Positions 45,788-54,518 are shown, counted from the first letter of the stretch. The stretch is 64,000 nucleotides of DNA from JAWKJY01 sp041393535 (GCA_041393535.1 JAWKJY010000003.1:496001-560000); one strand, 5' to 3'. Notes: generated by a model from the letters alone, not told the origin. Translations and numbers: made by a program.

Positions 45788-47091
45788 TGCGCCCGATCGT
45801 CCTCGTCCTCGTCGACGGCCTGGGCGACCGCGCCTCGGCCGAGCTCGACGGCCGGACGTCGAACGAGGCGGCGGCGACGCCGGGCCTCGACGCCCTGTGC
45901 GCGCGTGGCTCGAACGGGTTGCTCTGGCCGCTCGGCCCGGGGCGCGCGCCGTCGAGCGAGGTCGCGCACTGGGCGATGCTCGGCCAGCGGCCCGAGGAGT
46001 TCCCCGGGCGCGCCGTGCTCGAGGCGCGCGGCTGGGGCGTCGAGCTCCAGCCGAGCCACGCCTACGCGTACGCGGCGCTCCGCCCGGCCGAGCGCCGCGA
46101 CGGGCGGCTCTGGCTGACCGGCCGGCCGGGCCCCGGGGACGAGGACGACGCGCGCGCCCTCGTCGAGGCGATCGCCGCGGCGGTGCCCGTGACCGGCCGC
46201 CCGCCGCTCGCCTTCTCGCTGACGTACCTGCGCAAGGGGGAGGCGATCCTCGCCGTGCGGGGCGGCGACGAGCGCCTGACCGACTCGGACGCCTTCTTCC
46301 GCGACCGCGACCCCGTCCTGCGCCCGCTGCCGCTCGTCCCGGACGCGACGCTCGGGGCGCGGACGGTCGAGGCGTGGACGCGCGCCGCGATCGAGCTGCT
46401 CGCCGGGCATCCGATCAACCGCGCCCGCGCCGAGCGGGGCGCACCGCCGCTGACCGCGATCACGACGAAGTGGTGGGGCCGGCCGCGCCCCTGTCCGACG
46501 CTCCCCGAACGGACCGGCCTCTCCGGCGCGATCGTCGCCGCCTCGCCCTTCCTCGCCGGCCTCGCGCAGACGCTCGGGCTCGAGGCGGTGCGGCTCGAGG
46601 AGACGGACGACCCCGCGGCCGACCTGCTCCTCCGCCTCGATCGGGCCGCGCGCCTGCTCTCGGACGGCGCGACGTTCGTCCTGACGCACCAGAAGGCGGT
46701 CGACGAGGCCGGCCACACGAAGGACCCGCGGGAGCGCGTCCGCGCGCTCGAGCGGCTCGACGCGGCCGTGGCGCGCCTGGCCGAGCCGCCGTTCGACGGC
46801 TGCGTCGTCTGCGTCACGGGCGACCATGCGACGCCGACGGCGCCCGAGGTGATCCACGCCGGCGACCCCGTCCCGTTCGCGCTGGCCGGCCCCGGCGTCC
46901 GGGCCGACCGCGTGACGCGCTTCGGCGAGCTCGACCAGCGGGAGGGCATCCTCGGCCACCTGCGCGGCGAGGACGTCATGCCGGTGCTGCTGAACGCGGC
47001 CGACCGTCCGCTCTTCCTCGGCTCGCGGCCGACGCCGACGCCGTTCGCGCTCGGGCCTCCCGCGGCGCCCGAGGCGCTCGAGCTGCCGTGA
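45787..47091 (+). CDS. ApgM-like alkaline-phosphatase-superfamily protein (cofactor-independent phosphoglycerate mutase type)
   Basis: ATG 45787 overlaps the previous stop; 434 aa. N-terminal metal site VLVLVDGLGDR, nucleophile region PSSEVAHWAMLG, inserted phosphotransfer domain, then HQKAVDEAGHTKDPRERVRALERLD and VTGDHATPT, which are ApgM-type metal ligands. Archaeal ApgM interconverts 2- and 3-phosphoglycerate; some relatives act on other phosphate esters. ITTKWWGRPRPCPTL in the insert is not a pattern I can assign. Coupling with a nucleotidyltransferase and an LLM enzyme hints at cofactor metabolism rather than glycolysis. Confidence 0.72.
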   Translation: MRPIVLVLVDGLGDRASAELDGRTSNEAAATPGLDALCARGSNGLLWPLGPGRAPSSEVAHWAMLGQRPEEFPGRAVLEARGWGVELQPSHAYAYAALRPAERRDGRLWLTGRPGPGDEDDARALVEAIAAAVPVTGRPPLAFSLTYLRKGEAILAVRGGDERLTDSDAFFRDRDPVLRPLPLVPDATLGARTVEAWTRAAIELLAGHPINRARAERGAPPLTAITTKWWGRPRPCPTLPERTGLSGAIVAASPFLAGLAQTLGLEAVRLEETDDPAADLLLRLDRAARLLSDGATFVLTHQKAVDEAGHTKDPRERVRALERLDAAVARLAEPPFDGCVVCVTGDHATPTAPEVIHAGDPVPFALAGPGVRADRVTRFGELDQREGILGHLRGEDVMPVLLNAADRPLFLGSRPTPTPFALGPPAAPEALELP

Positions 47092-48041
47092 GCGTCCCGG
47101 GGGCGCGCTTCGGCCTGGTCGGCTCGGGCCAGCGCCCGGAGGGCATGCCCGTCGACCCGGGGAGGTACCGGGCCGTCGCCGAGCTCGCGGATGACCTCGG
47201 CTTCGACTCGCTCTGGGCGACCGACCACCTCGCGTTCGCGAGCCCGATCCTCGAGGGGCTGGTGGCGCTCTCGCTCTTCGCCGGCTGCACGCGCCGGATC
47301 GCGCTCGGCGCCGGGGTCTACCTGCTGCCGCTGCGCCACCCGGTCGCCGTCGCGAAGCAGGTGGCGACGCTCGACTGGCTCTCGGGCGGCCGGGTCGTGT
47401 TCGGCGTCGGCCTCGGCGGCGACTCGGTCGCGGAGTTCGACGCGGTCGGGGTGCCGCTCGCGGGCAGGGGCAGGCGGGCCGAGGAGGGGATCGCGTGCCT
47501 GCGCGCGCTCTGGGCCGGCGGGCCGGCGACCCATCGCGGCGCGCACTACGCGTTCGAGGACGTCGAGCTGCGCCCGCCGCCCGCCCGGCCGGGCGGCCCC
47601 CCGATCGTCCTGGGCGGCGGCACGGCGCGGACGCTGCGGCGGGTCGGCGAGCTGGCCGACGGCTGGCTCGCGCACATGCCCGGGCCGGACGCCTTCGCGC
47701 GCGACTGGACGGCCGTTCGCGCCCACGCCGCCGCCGCCGGCCGCGACCCCGACGCGCTCGAGCCGCTCGCGCTCCTGCCGACCCACGTCGACCTCGACGA
47801 GGGGCGCGCCCTGGCCGTCGCCTCCGGGCGGCTCGAGCGCCGCTACGGGCGCGGCCTCGCGCCCGCCGACGTGGCCGCGCGCTGCCTCGTCGGCACGCCG
47901 GCCACGGTCCGCGCGCAGATCGAGGCCTACCTCGCCGCGGGCGTCCGGCACGTCGTCCTGAACCCGCTCGTCCGGGACGAGGGCGAGCTCGACGCGATCG
48001 AGCTGCTCGCGCGCGAGGTCGTCGCGCCCCTGCGCGTCTAG
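47088..48041 (+). CDS. LLM-class F420-dependent oxidoreductase
   Basis: GTG 47088 overlaps the ApgM-like stop; 317 aa. Luciferase-like barrel with DDLGFDSLWATDHLAF, GAGVYLLPLRHPVAVAKQVATLDWLSGGR and GVGLGGD, which are typical of F420-dependent members (MER/FGD/LLM). The F420 genes cofD and cofE lie 19 kb upstream. It would carry out hydride transfer or oxygenation on an unknown substrate. The stop shares CTAG with the convergent sensor kinase stop. Confidence 0.85.
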   Translation: MSVPGARFGLVGSGQRPEGMPVDPGRYRAVAELADDLGFDSLWATDHLAFASPILEGLVALSLFAGCTRRIALGAGVYLLPLRHPVAVAKQVATLDWLSGGRVVFGVGLGGDSVAEFDAVGVPLAGRGRRAEEGIACLRALWAGGPATHRGAHYAFEDVELRPPPARPGGPPIVLGGGTARTLRRVGELADGWLAHMPGPDAFARDWTAVRAHAAAAGRDPDALEPLALLPTHVDLDEGRALAVASGRLERRYGRGLAPADVAARCLVGTPATVRAQIEAYLAAGVRHVVLNPLVRDEGELDAIELLAREVVAPLRV

Positions 48042-50221
48042 GTCCGCTGCGGCGTCGCGTCGAGCACGCCGTCGAGCGCCGCGACGAGCTCCGCGCCCGT
48101 GAACGGCTTGACGAGCAGGGGGAGCCCGTCGCTGGCGCGGCGGTCGTCGTCGTGCCCGGTGACGAGCAGCACGGGAAGGCCCGGCCGCTCGGCAAGGAGC
48201 CGCCGCGCGAGCTCCGGCCCGCGCATCCCCGTCATGACGACGTCGCTGACCAGCGCGGCCAGCGGTCCGTCGTGCTCGGCCGCGAGGCGCAGCGCCTCGA
48301 GGCCGCTCGCCGCGCGCAGGACGTCGTACCCGACTGCCTCGAGCATCGTCGCCAGCACGGCCCGGACGCCGTCCTGGTCCTCGACGAGGAGGATCGTCCC
48401 GGTCCGGACGGCGGCCGGCTCGGGCGCGGGGGCGCCTGCAGCGGCCTCGGTGGCGGGGCCAGCCTCCGGGAGGAGGACGACGAAGGCCGAGCCGCTCCCG
48501 GGCGCGCTGCGCACCGTGATCACGCCGCCGCTCTGGCGGACGACCCCGTCGACGGAGGAGAGCCCGAGCCCCGAGCGCTCGGCCATGCCCTTCGTGGTGA
48601 AGAACGGCTCGAAGATCTGGGCGCGCACCTGGTCGCTCATCCCGATCCCGGTGTCCTCGACCTCGAGCCTCACGTAGGGCCCCGGCGGCACGTCGAGCGC
48701 GGCCGCCTCGGGCTCGGCGAGGCGCAGCCGGCCGAGCCGCAGCACGAGGCGCCCGCCCGCGGGCATCGCGTCCTTCGCGTTGAGCGCGAGGTTGACGATC
48801 GCCCGCTCGAGCTCGGCGCCGTCGCCGGCGACGACGTGGGGGCCGGGGCCGCGCTCGCGCACGACCTCGACGTCCTCGCCGGCGAGCAGCCGCAGCATGG
48901 GGACGAGCGTGTCGAGCAGGTCGTCCATGTCGATCCGGCGGCGGACGAGCGGCTGCTGGCGCGCGTAGGCGAGCAGGTTCTTCACCAGCTCCGCGGCCCG
49001 CTTCGCGGCCCGGTCGACCTCCGCGAGGTCGTCGCTCGCCACGTGCGCGGGCCCGAGGTCGGCGGCAGCGAGGCCCGTGAAGCCGATGATCGTCGTCAGC
49101 AGGTTGTTCAGGTCGTGCGCCAGCCCGCCCGCGAGGCGGCCAACGGACTCGAGCCGCTGCGCCTCGCGCAGCTCGGCCTCGAGCCGCAGCCGCTCCCGCT
49201 CGGCGGCGCGCTGCGCGGTCACGTCGCGCAGGACGAGGACCGTCCCGGCGAGGCGGCCCCAGCGGTCGACGAGGGTCGAGGCGCGCACGTCGAGGATCGC
49301 GGTCCGGCCGTCGGTCGAGATCTCGAGCGAGAACGCGCGCTCGCCCTCGGCGCCCGCGACCTCGCCCGCCGCGGCCGGGAGGACGTCGCGCAGCTGCCGC
49401 CCGACCACGTCGGCGCGCTCGCCCACGACGGCCTCGGCGCTGCGGTTCACGTCGACGACGCGGTGCCACGGGTCGACGACGACGACCGGGTCGGCGAGCT
49501 GGTCGACCACGGCCGTGCGCGCGACGGGCGCGATGTCGGCGAGCCGGAAGCGCAGCACGCCGCCGAGGACGACGACGGCGGTCACCATGGCGGCCATCGG
49601 CGTCAGCTCGGCGTCCGCGAACGGGTCGAGGCCCAGGTTGAACGCGATGTTGGCGGCGAGCGGCAGCACGACGGCGACGAGCAGGACGAGCGCCTGGCGG
49701 CGGTGCACCGCGGCGAGCCGGACGCCCCGGGCCACGAGCATCCCCGTCCCGGCGAGGAGGAGCGCGTACGCGTACGCGAACCAGGCCCAGAAGACCGGGC
49801 CTGCCTCCACCGCCGGGAAGCTCCCGTCCGGCCGCGCCTCGGGCAGCTCGCGGACGAGGTCGTGCGTGCCGGGCAGCGCGAGCAGGACCACGACGGCCGC
49901 CCCGGGCGCGGCGAGCCCGAGCACGAGCCGGCGGGTGATTCGCGCGCCGCGCCCGGTCCAGTCGAGCGCGAGCAGCAGGTACGCGACGAGGAAGAGCGCG
50001 ATCCCGACGTACTTCAGGTCGCCGAGCAGCTCGCGCGCGTCGTGCCCGGTGAGGCCGAGCTCGAGGCCGTGCAGGACGCTCCAGAGGCCGGCGAGGACGA
50101 GCGCGGCGAGCGCCAGCCGGACCGTGCGCTGGCCGCGGCGCGGGGCCACGGCGAAGCCCACCGGCACGAGGACGGCCGGCACGACGAGCAACGCGATGCT
50201 CCACGGGGCAGGTTCGAACAC
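48038..50221 (-). CDS. Membrane hybrid sensor histidine kinase with C-terminal receiver
   Basis: GTG 50221; 727 aa. About seven N-terminal membrane helices (residues ~5-225, 7TM sensor-kinase type) precede a PAS domain (ADPVVVVDPWHRVVDVNRSAE), a HisKA box GGLAHDLNNLLTTIIGF with the phospho-accepting His, and a HATPase with NLALNAKDAMPAGG, DTGIGM and GLGLSSVDGVV. A receiver domain (ILLVEDQDGVRAVL, acceptor Asp in ALVSDVVM, Lys in LVKPFT) ends the protein. No separate output regulator is adjacent. It is divergent from the racemase operon; what it senses is unknown. Confidence 0.88.
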   Translation of the reverse strand: MFEPAPWSIALLVVPAVLVPVGFAVAPRRGQRTVRLALAALVLAGLWSVLHGLELGLTGHDARELLGDLKYVGIALFLVAYLLLALDWTGRGARITRRLVLGLAAPGAAVVVLLALPGTHDLVRELPEARPDGSFPAVEAGPVFWAWFAYAYALLLAGTGMLVARGVRLAAVHRRQALVLLVAVVLPLAANIAFNLGLDPFADAELTPMAAMVTAVVVLGGVLRFRLADIAPVARTAVVDQLADPVVVVDPWHRVVDVNRSAEAVVGERADVVGRQLRDVLPAAAGEVAGAEGERAFSLEISTDGRTAILDVRASTLVDRWGRLAGTVLVLRDVTAQRAAERERLRLEAELREAQRLESVGRLAGGLAHDLNNLLTTIIGFTGLAAADLGPAHVASDDLAEVDRAAKRAAELVKNLLAYARQQPLVRRRIDMDDLLDTLVPMLRLLAGEDVEVVRERGPGPHVVAGDGAELERAIVNLALNAKDAMPAGGRLVLRLGRLRLAEPEAAALDVPPGPYVRLEVEDTGIGMSDQVRAQIFEPFFTTKGMAERSGLGLSSVDGVVRQSGGVITVRSAPGSGSAFVVLLPEAGPATEAAAGAPAPEPAAVRTGTILLVEDQDGVRAVLATMLEAVGYDVLRAASGLEALRLAAEHDGPLAALVSDVVMTGMRGPELARRLLAERPGLPVLLVTGHDDDRRASDGLPLLVKPFTGAELVAALDGVLDATPQRT

Positions 50222-50276
50222 GCGTGGTCCCCCGCCAGCACGGTAGCGGTCGCCCCCCGCCCGCGTCGTACCCCGA

Positions 50277-50306
50277 TTGACACCGACCGGCCGGGTGCTC
50301 TAGAAC
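50277..50306 (+). promoter_or_regulatory. Promoter of the racemase/CoA-transferase operon
   Basis: TTGACA at 50277-50282 and TAGAAC at 50301-50306, spaced 18 bp. The copy E operator begins 12 bases after the -10, as with copy A at the ABC promoter. Confidence 0.55.
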
Positions 50307-50318
50307 GGCAAGCGACCG

Positions 50319-50333
50319 AAGTCGGACATCCGG
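50319..50333. promoter_or_regulatory. Putative GntR operator, copy E
   Basis: AAGTCGGACATCCGG differs from copies A-D by G for the central A (GT-CGG-AC) but keeps the flanking AA/ACAT and trailing CGG. It lies between the promoter and the racemase start. Confidence 0.5.
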
Positions 50334-50349
50334 GGAGCAGGAGGTCGTC

Positions 50350-51123
50350 GTGAAGCGCGTGCTCGTCATCGTCCCGTTCAATCTCGACGCGCAGGGCATC
50401 GCGAACCGCGAGGCGCAGATGGAGGCGGTCGAGCTCGGTCCGGACGTCAAGTTCGAGTTCCGAGGCGTCAAGGCCGGGCCGGCGCTGTTCGACTCGAACC
50501 ACGACCTCGCGCTGGCCGACGTGGCCCTGTTCGAGGCCGGCCTCGGCGCGCAGGAGGAGGGCTACGACGCGATCTGCATCGACACGATGAGCGACTCGGG
50601 CCTGAACCCGCTGCGCTCCGTGCTCGACATCCCGGTGATCGGGCCGGGCCGCGCGTCGATGCTCTTCGCCTGCATGCTCGGCGACAAGTTCTCGGTCGTC
50701 ACCCAGTGGGATCCCTGGAAGGCCCTCTACAAGAAGCTCGCGCGCGACATCGGGCTCGAGCACAAGCTCGCCTCGGTCGAGTCGATCAACACCCCGCCGG
50801 ACGTGTCGAACCTGCTCGGCGGCAAGGAGGAGGTCGTCTTCCCGAAGCTCCGCGACGCCGGCCTCGCGGCGATCGAGAAGGGCGCCGAGGTGATCTGCAT
50901 GGGCTCGACGACGATGCACCAGGCGGTCCCGTACCTCCAGGAGAACCTGCCGGTCCCGGTCGTCAACCCGGGCCCGCTGACCTACAAGCTGGCCGAGCTC
51001 GTGCTCGGGCTCGGGCTCTCGCACAGCCGGGTCGGCTACGCGTCGCCGCACGTGCCGAAGCCGGACATGGTGCACGCGATGCTCGACGCGGCGGCGAAGG
51101 CCGACCCGGGCTTCGGCAAGTAG
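50350..51123 (+). CDS. Asp/Glu/hydantoin racemase family protein
   Basis: GTG 50350 with AGCAGGAGG upstream; 257 aa. Two-domain racemase fold with the paired cysteines of the family: Cys in AICIDTMSDSGL (first site) and Cys in VICMGSTTMHQA (second site); also IGPGRASMLFACMLGD and VVNPGPLTYK. Members invert hydantoins or amino acids, or isomerise maleate. With several hydantoinases near, hydantoin racemization is attractive, but maleate isomerase or arylmalonate-decarboxylase-like activity is possible. The CoA-transferase gene starts five bases after its stop. A putative operator lies upstream. Confidence 0.8.
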   Translation: MKRVLVIVPFNLDAQGIANREAQMEAVELGPDVKFEFRGVKAGPALFDSNHDLALADVALFEAGLGAQEEGYDAICIDTMSDSGLNPLRSVLDIPVIGPGRASMLFACMLGDKFSVVTQWDPWKALYKKLARDIGLEHKLASVESINTPPDVSNLLGGKEEVVFPKLRDAGLAAIEKGAEVICMGSTTMHQAVPYLQENLPVPVVNPGPLTYKLAELVLGLGLSHSRVGYASPHVPKPDMVHAMLDAAAKADPGFGK

Positions 51124-51127
51124 CCCC

Positions 51128-52351
51128 GTGAAGCCGCTCTCCGACGTCCGCATCGTCGCGGTCGAGCAGTTCGGCGCGGGCCCCTGGGGCACGCTCCAGC
51201 TCGCCGACCTCGGCGCCGAGGTGATCAAGGTCGAGGACCCGGGCTCCCGCGGCGACGTGGGCCGCTACGTGCCGCCGTTCCAGGAGGGGGAGGACTCGCT
51301 CTTCTTCGAGACCTTCAACCGGAACAAGAAGTCGGTCTCGCTCGACCTGAAGCACCCGCGCGGGCAGGAGGTCTTCCACGACCTCGTGCGCGTCGCGGAC
51401 GCCGTCTACTCGAACCTCCGCGGCGACCAGCCGGCGCGCCTCGGGCTCACCTACGCGCAGCTCGCGGACGTGAACCCTCGCGTCGTCTGCTGCTCGCTCT
51501 CGGGCTTCGGGATGACCGGGCCGCGGGCGTCGGAGGGCGGCTACGACTACATGATGCAGGGGCTCTGCGGCTGGCAGAGCCTGACCGGCGAGCCCGACGG
51601 GCCGCCGACGAAGAGCGGGCTCTCGCTCGTCGACCTCTCCGGCGGCTACGCCTCGGCGATCGCACTGATGGCCGGCCTCTGGCGGGCGCGGCGGGAGGGG
51701 GTCGGCTGCGACTGCGACGTCTCGCTGTTCGAGACGGCGCTCCACGAGCTGATGTACATCGGGCCCTGGGCCGCGACGCACGGGTACGTGCCGCCCCGGC
51801 GGCCGAAGTCGGCGCACCCGTCGATCGTCCCGTTCCAGAACTTCCGCGCGAGCGACGGCTGGCTCGTCCTCGGCGCGGCGAAGCAGAAGTTCTGGGAGCG
51901 GACGCTCGAGGTCGCCGGTCGGCCGGAGCTGAACGACGACCCGCGCTTCGCGACGATGGCCGACCGCGACCGCAACCGCGACGTCCTGCTGCCGCTGCTC
52001 GACGAGATCTTCGCGGAGCGGACCGTGGACGAGTGGATCGAGGCCCTCGTGGCGGCGGGCGTGCCCGCCTCGCGGATCAACACGGTGGAGGAGGCGCTCG
52101 TCGACCCGCAGACCGTGGCACGCGGGGACGTCGTCGAGCACGACCACCCGACGCTCGGCCTGGTGCGGACGATCGCCTCGCCGCACCGGCTCGCGGACGA
52201 GGCCGGGAACGACCTGCGGGTGCAGCCGCCGACCCGCGGGCCGCACCGGGGCGAGCACACGCGCGACCTGCTGGTCGGGCTCTGCGGCTACACCGACGCG
52301 CGGGTGGACGAGCTCGCCGGCGCCGGCGTCTTCGGCGACGTGGCGGTCTAG
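51128..52351 (+). CDS. Class III CoA-transferase (CaiB/BaiF family)
   Basis: GTG 51128; 407 aa. Opening LSDVRIVAVEQFGAGPWGTLQLADLGAEVIKVEDP, then NRNKKSVSLDLKHPRGQEVF, SGFGMTGP and a catalytic-Asp region near GLSLVDLSGGYASA, all canonical for family III CoA-transferases. It moves CoA from a donor such as succinyl-CoA to a carboxylic acid, feeding the acyl-CoA dehydrogenase and MaoC steps encoded on the other side of the shared regulon. Clean frame; translationally close to the racemase before it and the lipocalin-like gene after it. Confidence 0.9.
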   Translation: MKPLSDVRIVAVEQFGAGPWGTLQLADLGAEVIKVEDPGSRGDVGRYVPPFQEGEDSLFFETFNRNKKSVSLDLKHPRGQEVFHDLVRVADAVYSNLRGDQPARLGLTYAQLADVNPRVVCCSLSGFGMTGPRASEGGYDYMMQGLCGWQSLTGEPDGPPTKSGLSLVDLSGGYASAIALMAGLWRARREGVGCDCDVSLFETALHELMYIGPWAATHGYVPPRRPKSAHPSIVPFQNFRASDGWLVLGAAKQKFWERTLEVAGRPELNDDPRFATMADRDRNRDVLLPLLDEIFAERTVDEWIEALVAAGVPASRINTVEEALVDPQTVARGDVVEHDHPTLGLVRTIASPHRLADEAGNDLRVQPPTRGPHRGEHTRDLLVGLCGYTDARVDELAGAGVFGDVAV

Positions 52352-52355
52352 CGGC

Positions 52356-52823
52356 GTGTCGGGCGGCCTCGAGCGCGCCCGCGCGCGTCTGGTCGGGCGC
52401 TGGCTGCTCGACTCGTTCGAGCTCGCGCTGCCGGACGGGACGGTGGAGCGGCCGGCCGGCGAGACGCCGAACGGCCGGCTCCACTACGGCGAGGACGGCT
52501 GGCTGTCCGTGCACGTCTCGCGCGGCGGCCGGGCCGCCTGGGCGAGCCAGGACTTCCGGGAGGCGACCTGCGCCGAGGCGCTGACGGCGGTCGTCGGCTA
52601 CAACGGCTACGCCGGCGGCTGGGAGGTGGTCGAGGCGGACGAGGCGGGTGCGTCGGGCGAGCTCGTCCATCGGGTCGACCTCGCCTGGTTCCCGAACTGG
52701 GAGGGCGGCGAGCAGCGCCGCCGCTTCGCGGTGGCGGGCGACGCGCTGACCCTCTCGACGCGCCCGGGCGCCCAGGTCGGCGCGACGGCGACGCTCCGCT
52801 GGCGCCGGTCGCCGGGCGGCTAG
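52356..52823 (+). CDS. Lipocalin-like domain protein
   Basis: GTG 52356, four bases after the previous stop; 155 aa. The pattern GRWLLDSFELALPDGTVERPAG, GRLHYGEDGWLSVHV and NGYAGGWEV fits the small lipocalin-like (Lipocalin_5) beta barrels often found beside catabolic genes. No signal peptide is visible, so it is probably cytosolic. The ligand and role are unknown. It ends on a CTAG shared with the convergent membrane-protein stop. Confidence 0.72.
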   Translation: MSGGLERARARLVGRWLLDSFELALPDGTVERPAGETPNGRLHYGEDGWLSVHVSRGGRAAWASQDFREATCAEALTAVVGYNGYAGGWEVVEADEAGASGELVHRVDLAWFPNWEGGEQRRRFAVAGDALTLSTRPGAQVGATATLRWRRSPGG

Positions 52824-53464
52824 AGCAGGATCCAGAGCGCCGCCGTGAAGAGGAGGCCGAGCCCGCCGAGGGCCGCCGCCTCGATCCGGTAGCGGAGCAG
52901 GACGTCCGCGACGCGCACGTCGCGGACGAGCCACGGCGGCAGCGAGGAGACGGCGAGCAGGAGGGCGGACAGGGCGAGGAGCGCTGCGAGGACGATCGAG
53001 CGCCCGCCGTCCGAGCCCGTCGCGGGGACGAGGTCGGCGACCGGCTGGACGGCACCGGCGCCTGTCCCCGCCTGGCTCGTCGTGCTCGCAGCGGTCGTCG
53101 TCCGGGCGGCCGGCTCCCGCGCGGGCCCGACCGGCTCGGCTGGGGCCGGGGCCGGCGTGGGCGCGCGGTCGAGCCGCTCGAGGAGCGGGACGGCGCGTGG
53201 GCCCGGCGAGTCCTCCTCGACGAAGGGGCCCACGGTCGGCGCCGGCGGCGCGGTGTCCTGCGCGGGCTCGTCCTCGCGCGGCGCGAGCCGCTGGTTCTCG
53301 GCCGGATCGGCGGAGTACGTCGGCCACAGCGCGTCCGGACCCGCGCCGTGCGCCGCGCCGCTCGCCGTCAGCGCGACCGCGAGCGAGACGCCGGCGAGCC
53401 GTCGCGCGGTACGGCTGCGGGTCGCCGGCGGAGCCGTCGACATCGAGGTCGGTCGCGTCACCAT
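52820..53464 (-). CDS. Hypothetical membrane protein with signal peptide
   Basis: ATG 53464 is preferred over longer in-frame starts because AAGGGGGAAC lies just before it and a signal peptide follows (LAGVSLAVALTASGAAHGAG). About 214 aa: a ~105-residue Pro/Ala/Glu-rich extracytoplasmic stretch, then two hydrophobic segments (SIVLAALLALSALLLAVSSLP and ALGGLGLLFTAALWILL). No domain is recognised. Orientation is convergent to the racemase operon and divergent from the Mo-hydroxylase operon. I can assign no function. Confidence 0.6.
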   Translation of the reverse strand: MVTRPTSMSTAPPATRSRTARRLAGVSLAVALTASGAAHGAGPDALWPTYSADPAENQRLAPREDEPAQDTAPPAPTVGPFVEEDSPGPRAVPLLERLDRAPTPAPAPAEPVGPAREPAARTTTAASTTSQAGTGAGAVQPVADLVPATGSDGGRSIVLAALLALSALLLAVSSLPPWLVRDVRVADVLLRYRIEAAALGGLGLLFTAALWILL

Positions 53465-53657
53465 GTTCCCCCTTCGACCGGCGAGCGCTCGCTCGCCGGC
53501 CCCCGTCGGCGGGGCCACCCGCCAGGACGAAAGCCTAGACGCTCCGCGGGTCGGGCGTGCGGCCCGGCGCCCGCGGCCGGCCGCGACCGCCGCCCGCGCC
53601 ACCCGGGTACGATGCCCGCCACTGCGGGCGGCGCGCCCGTGCCACGGAAGGAAGAGG

Positions 53658-54518
53658 ATGGCCAACGACGCACACGTCCCCGAGCTCCGCTACGCCTCGA
53701 CGGTCGACGAGGCCGTCGGCGAGCTCGCTCGCCTCGGCGCCGACGGCGCGCCGATCGCCGGCGGAACCTGGGTCATGCTGGCGCCGCTCAGGCGGATGCC
53801 CACGCACAGGAGCTACGTCGCCCTCACGCGCGTCGAGGAGCTCGGCCGCCTGGTCGAGGGCGACCCGACCTCGATCGGCGGCGCGGTCACGATGGCGGGC
53901 CTGCGGGGCCTGTCCGGGCCGCTCGCGGCGCTCGGCTACGCGGCCGCGCACTCCGCCCCGCCCGCGATCGCGAACGTCGCGACGCTCGCCGGGAACCTCC
54001 GGGCGGCGCCGTACCCCGGCGCCGATCTGGTCGCGCCGCTGCTCGCGCTCGACGCCGCGCTCGAGCTCGCCTCGCCCGACGGCCGCTCGACGCTCCCGCT
54101 CGGCGACTACCTGGCCTCGCGCGACGCGCGGCCGGCCGCCGAGCTGATCGTCCGCGCGATCGTGCCGGCGCCCGCCGGCCGCCGCTCGGCCTACGAGCGG
54201 CTGACCGTGCGCGAGAGCGGGGAGGAGCCCGTCGCGTCGGTCGCCGTCTCGGTCGACCTCGCAGCCGACGGCGCGGTGATGGCGGCCCGCGTCGCGTTCG
54301 GCTCCGTCGAGGACGTCGCCCGCCGCTCGGCCGCGGCGGAGGCCGCCCTCGTCGGCGGGCCGCTGACCGCGGAGCGCGCCGAGGCCGCCGGGAAGGCGGC
54401 CCAGGGCGAGCTGACCGGCCGCGAGGGGCTCGACGCGCCCGGCTGGTACCGCGTCGCCGTCCTGCCCGCGCTCGTCCGCCGCGCCGTCGCCCGCCTCGAC
54501 GCCCCCCTGGAGGCCTGA
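53658..54518 (+). CDS. Molybdenum hydroxylase FAD-binding subunit (CoxM/XdhB type)
   Basis: ATG 53658 with GGAAGAGG upstream; 286 aa. APIAGGTWVMLAPLRR (FAD loop, variant of AGGT-x-L), SIGGAVTMAGL, PPAIANVATLAGNLRAAPYPGADLVAPLLALDA and GEEPVASVAVSVDL mark the FAD subunit that passes electrons from the 2Fe-2S clusters to an acceptor. First gene of the Mo-hydroxylase operon; the stop overlaps the Fe-S subunit start. The usual order is FAD, Fe-S, Mo, as here. Confidence 0.87.
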   Translation: MANDAHVPELRYASTVDEAVGELARLGADGAPIAGGTWVMLAPLRRMPTHRSYVALTRVEELGRLVEGDPTSIGGAVTMAGLRGLSGPLAALGYAAAHSAPPAIANVATLAGNLRAAPYPGADLVAPLLALDAALELASPDGRSTLPLGDYLASRDARPAAELIVRAIVPAPAGRRSAYERLTVRESGEEPVASVAVSVDLAADGAVMAARVAFGSVEDVARRSAAAEAALVGGPLTAERAEAAGKAAQGELTGREGLDAPGWYRVAVLPALVRRAVARLDAPLEA

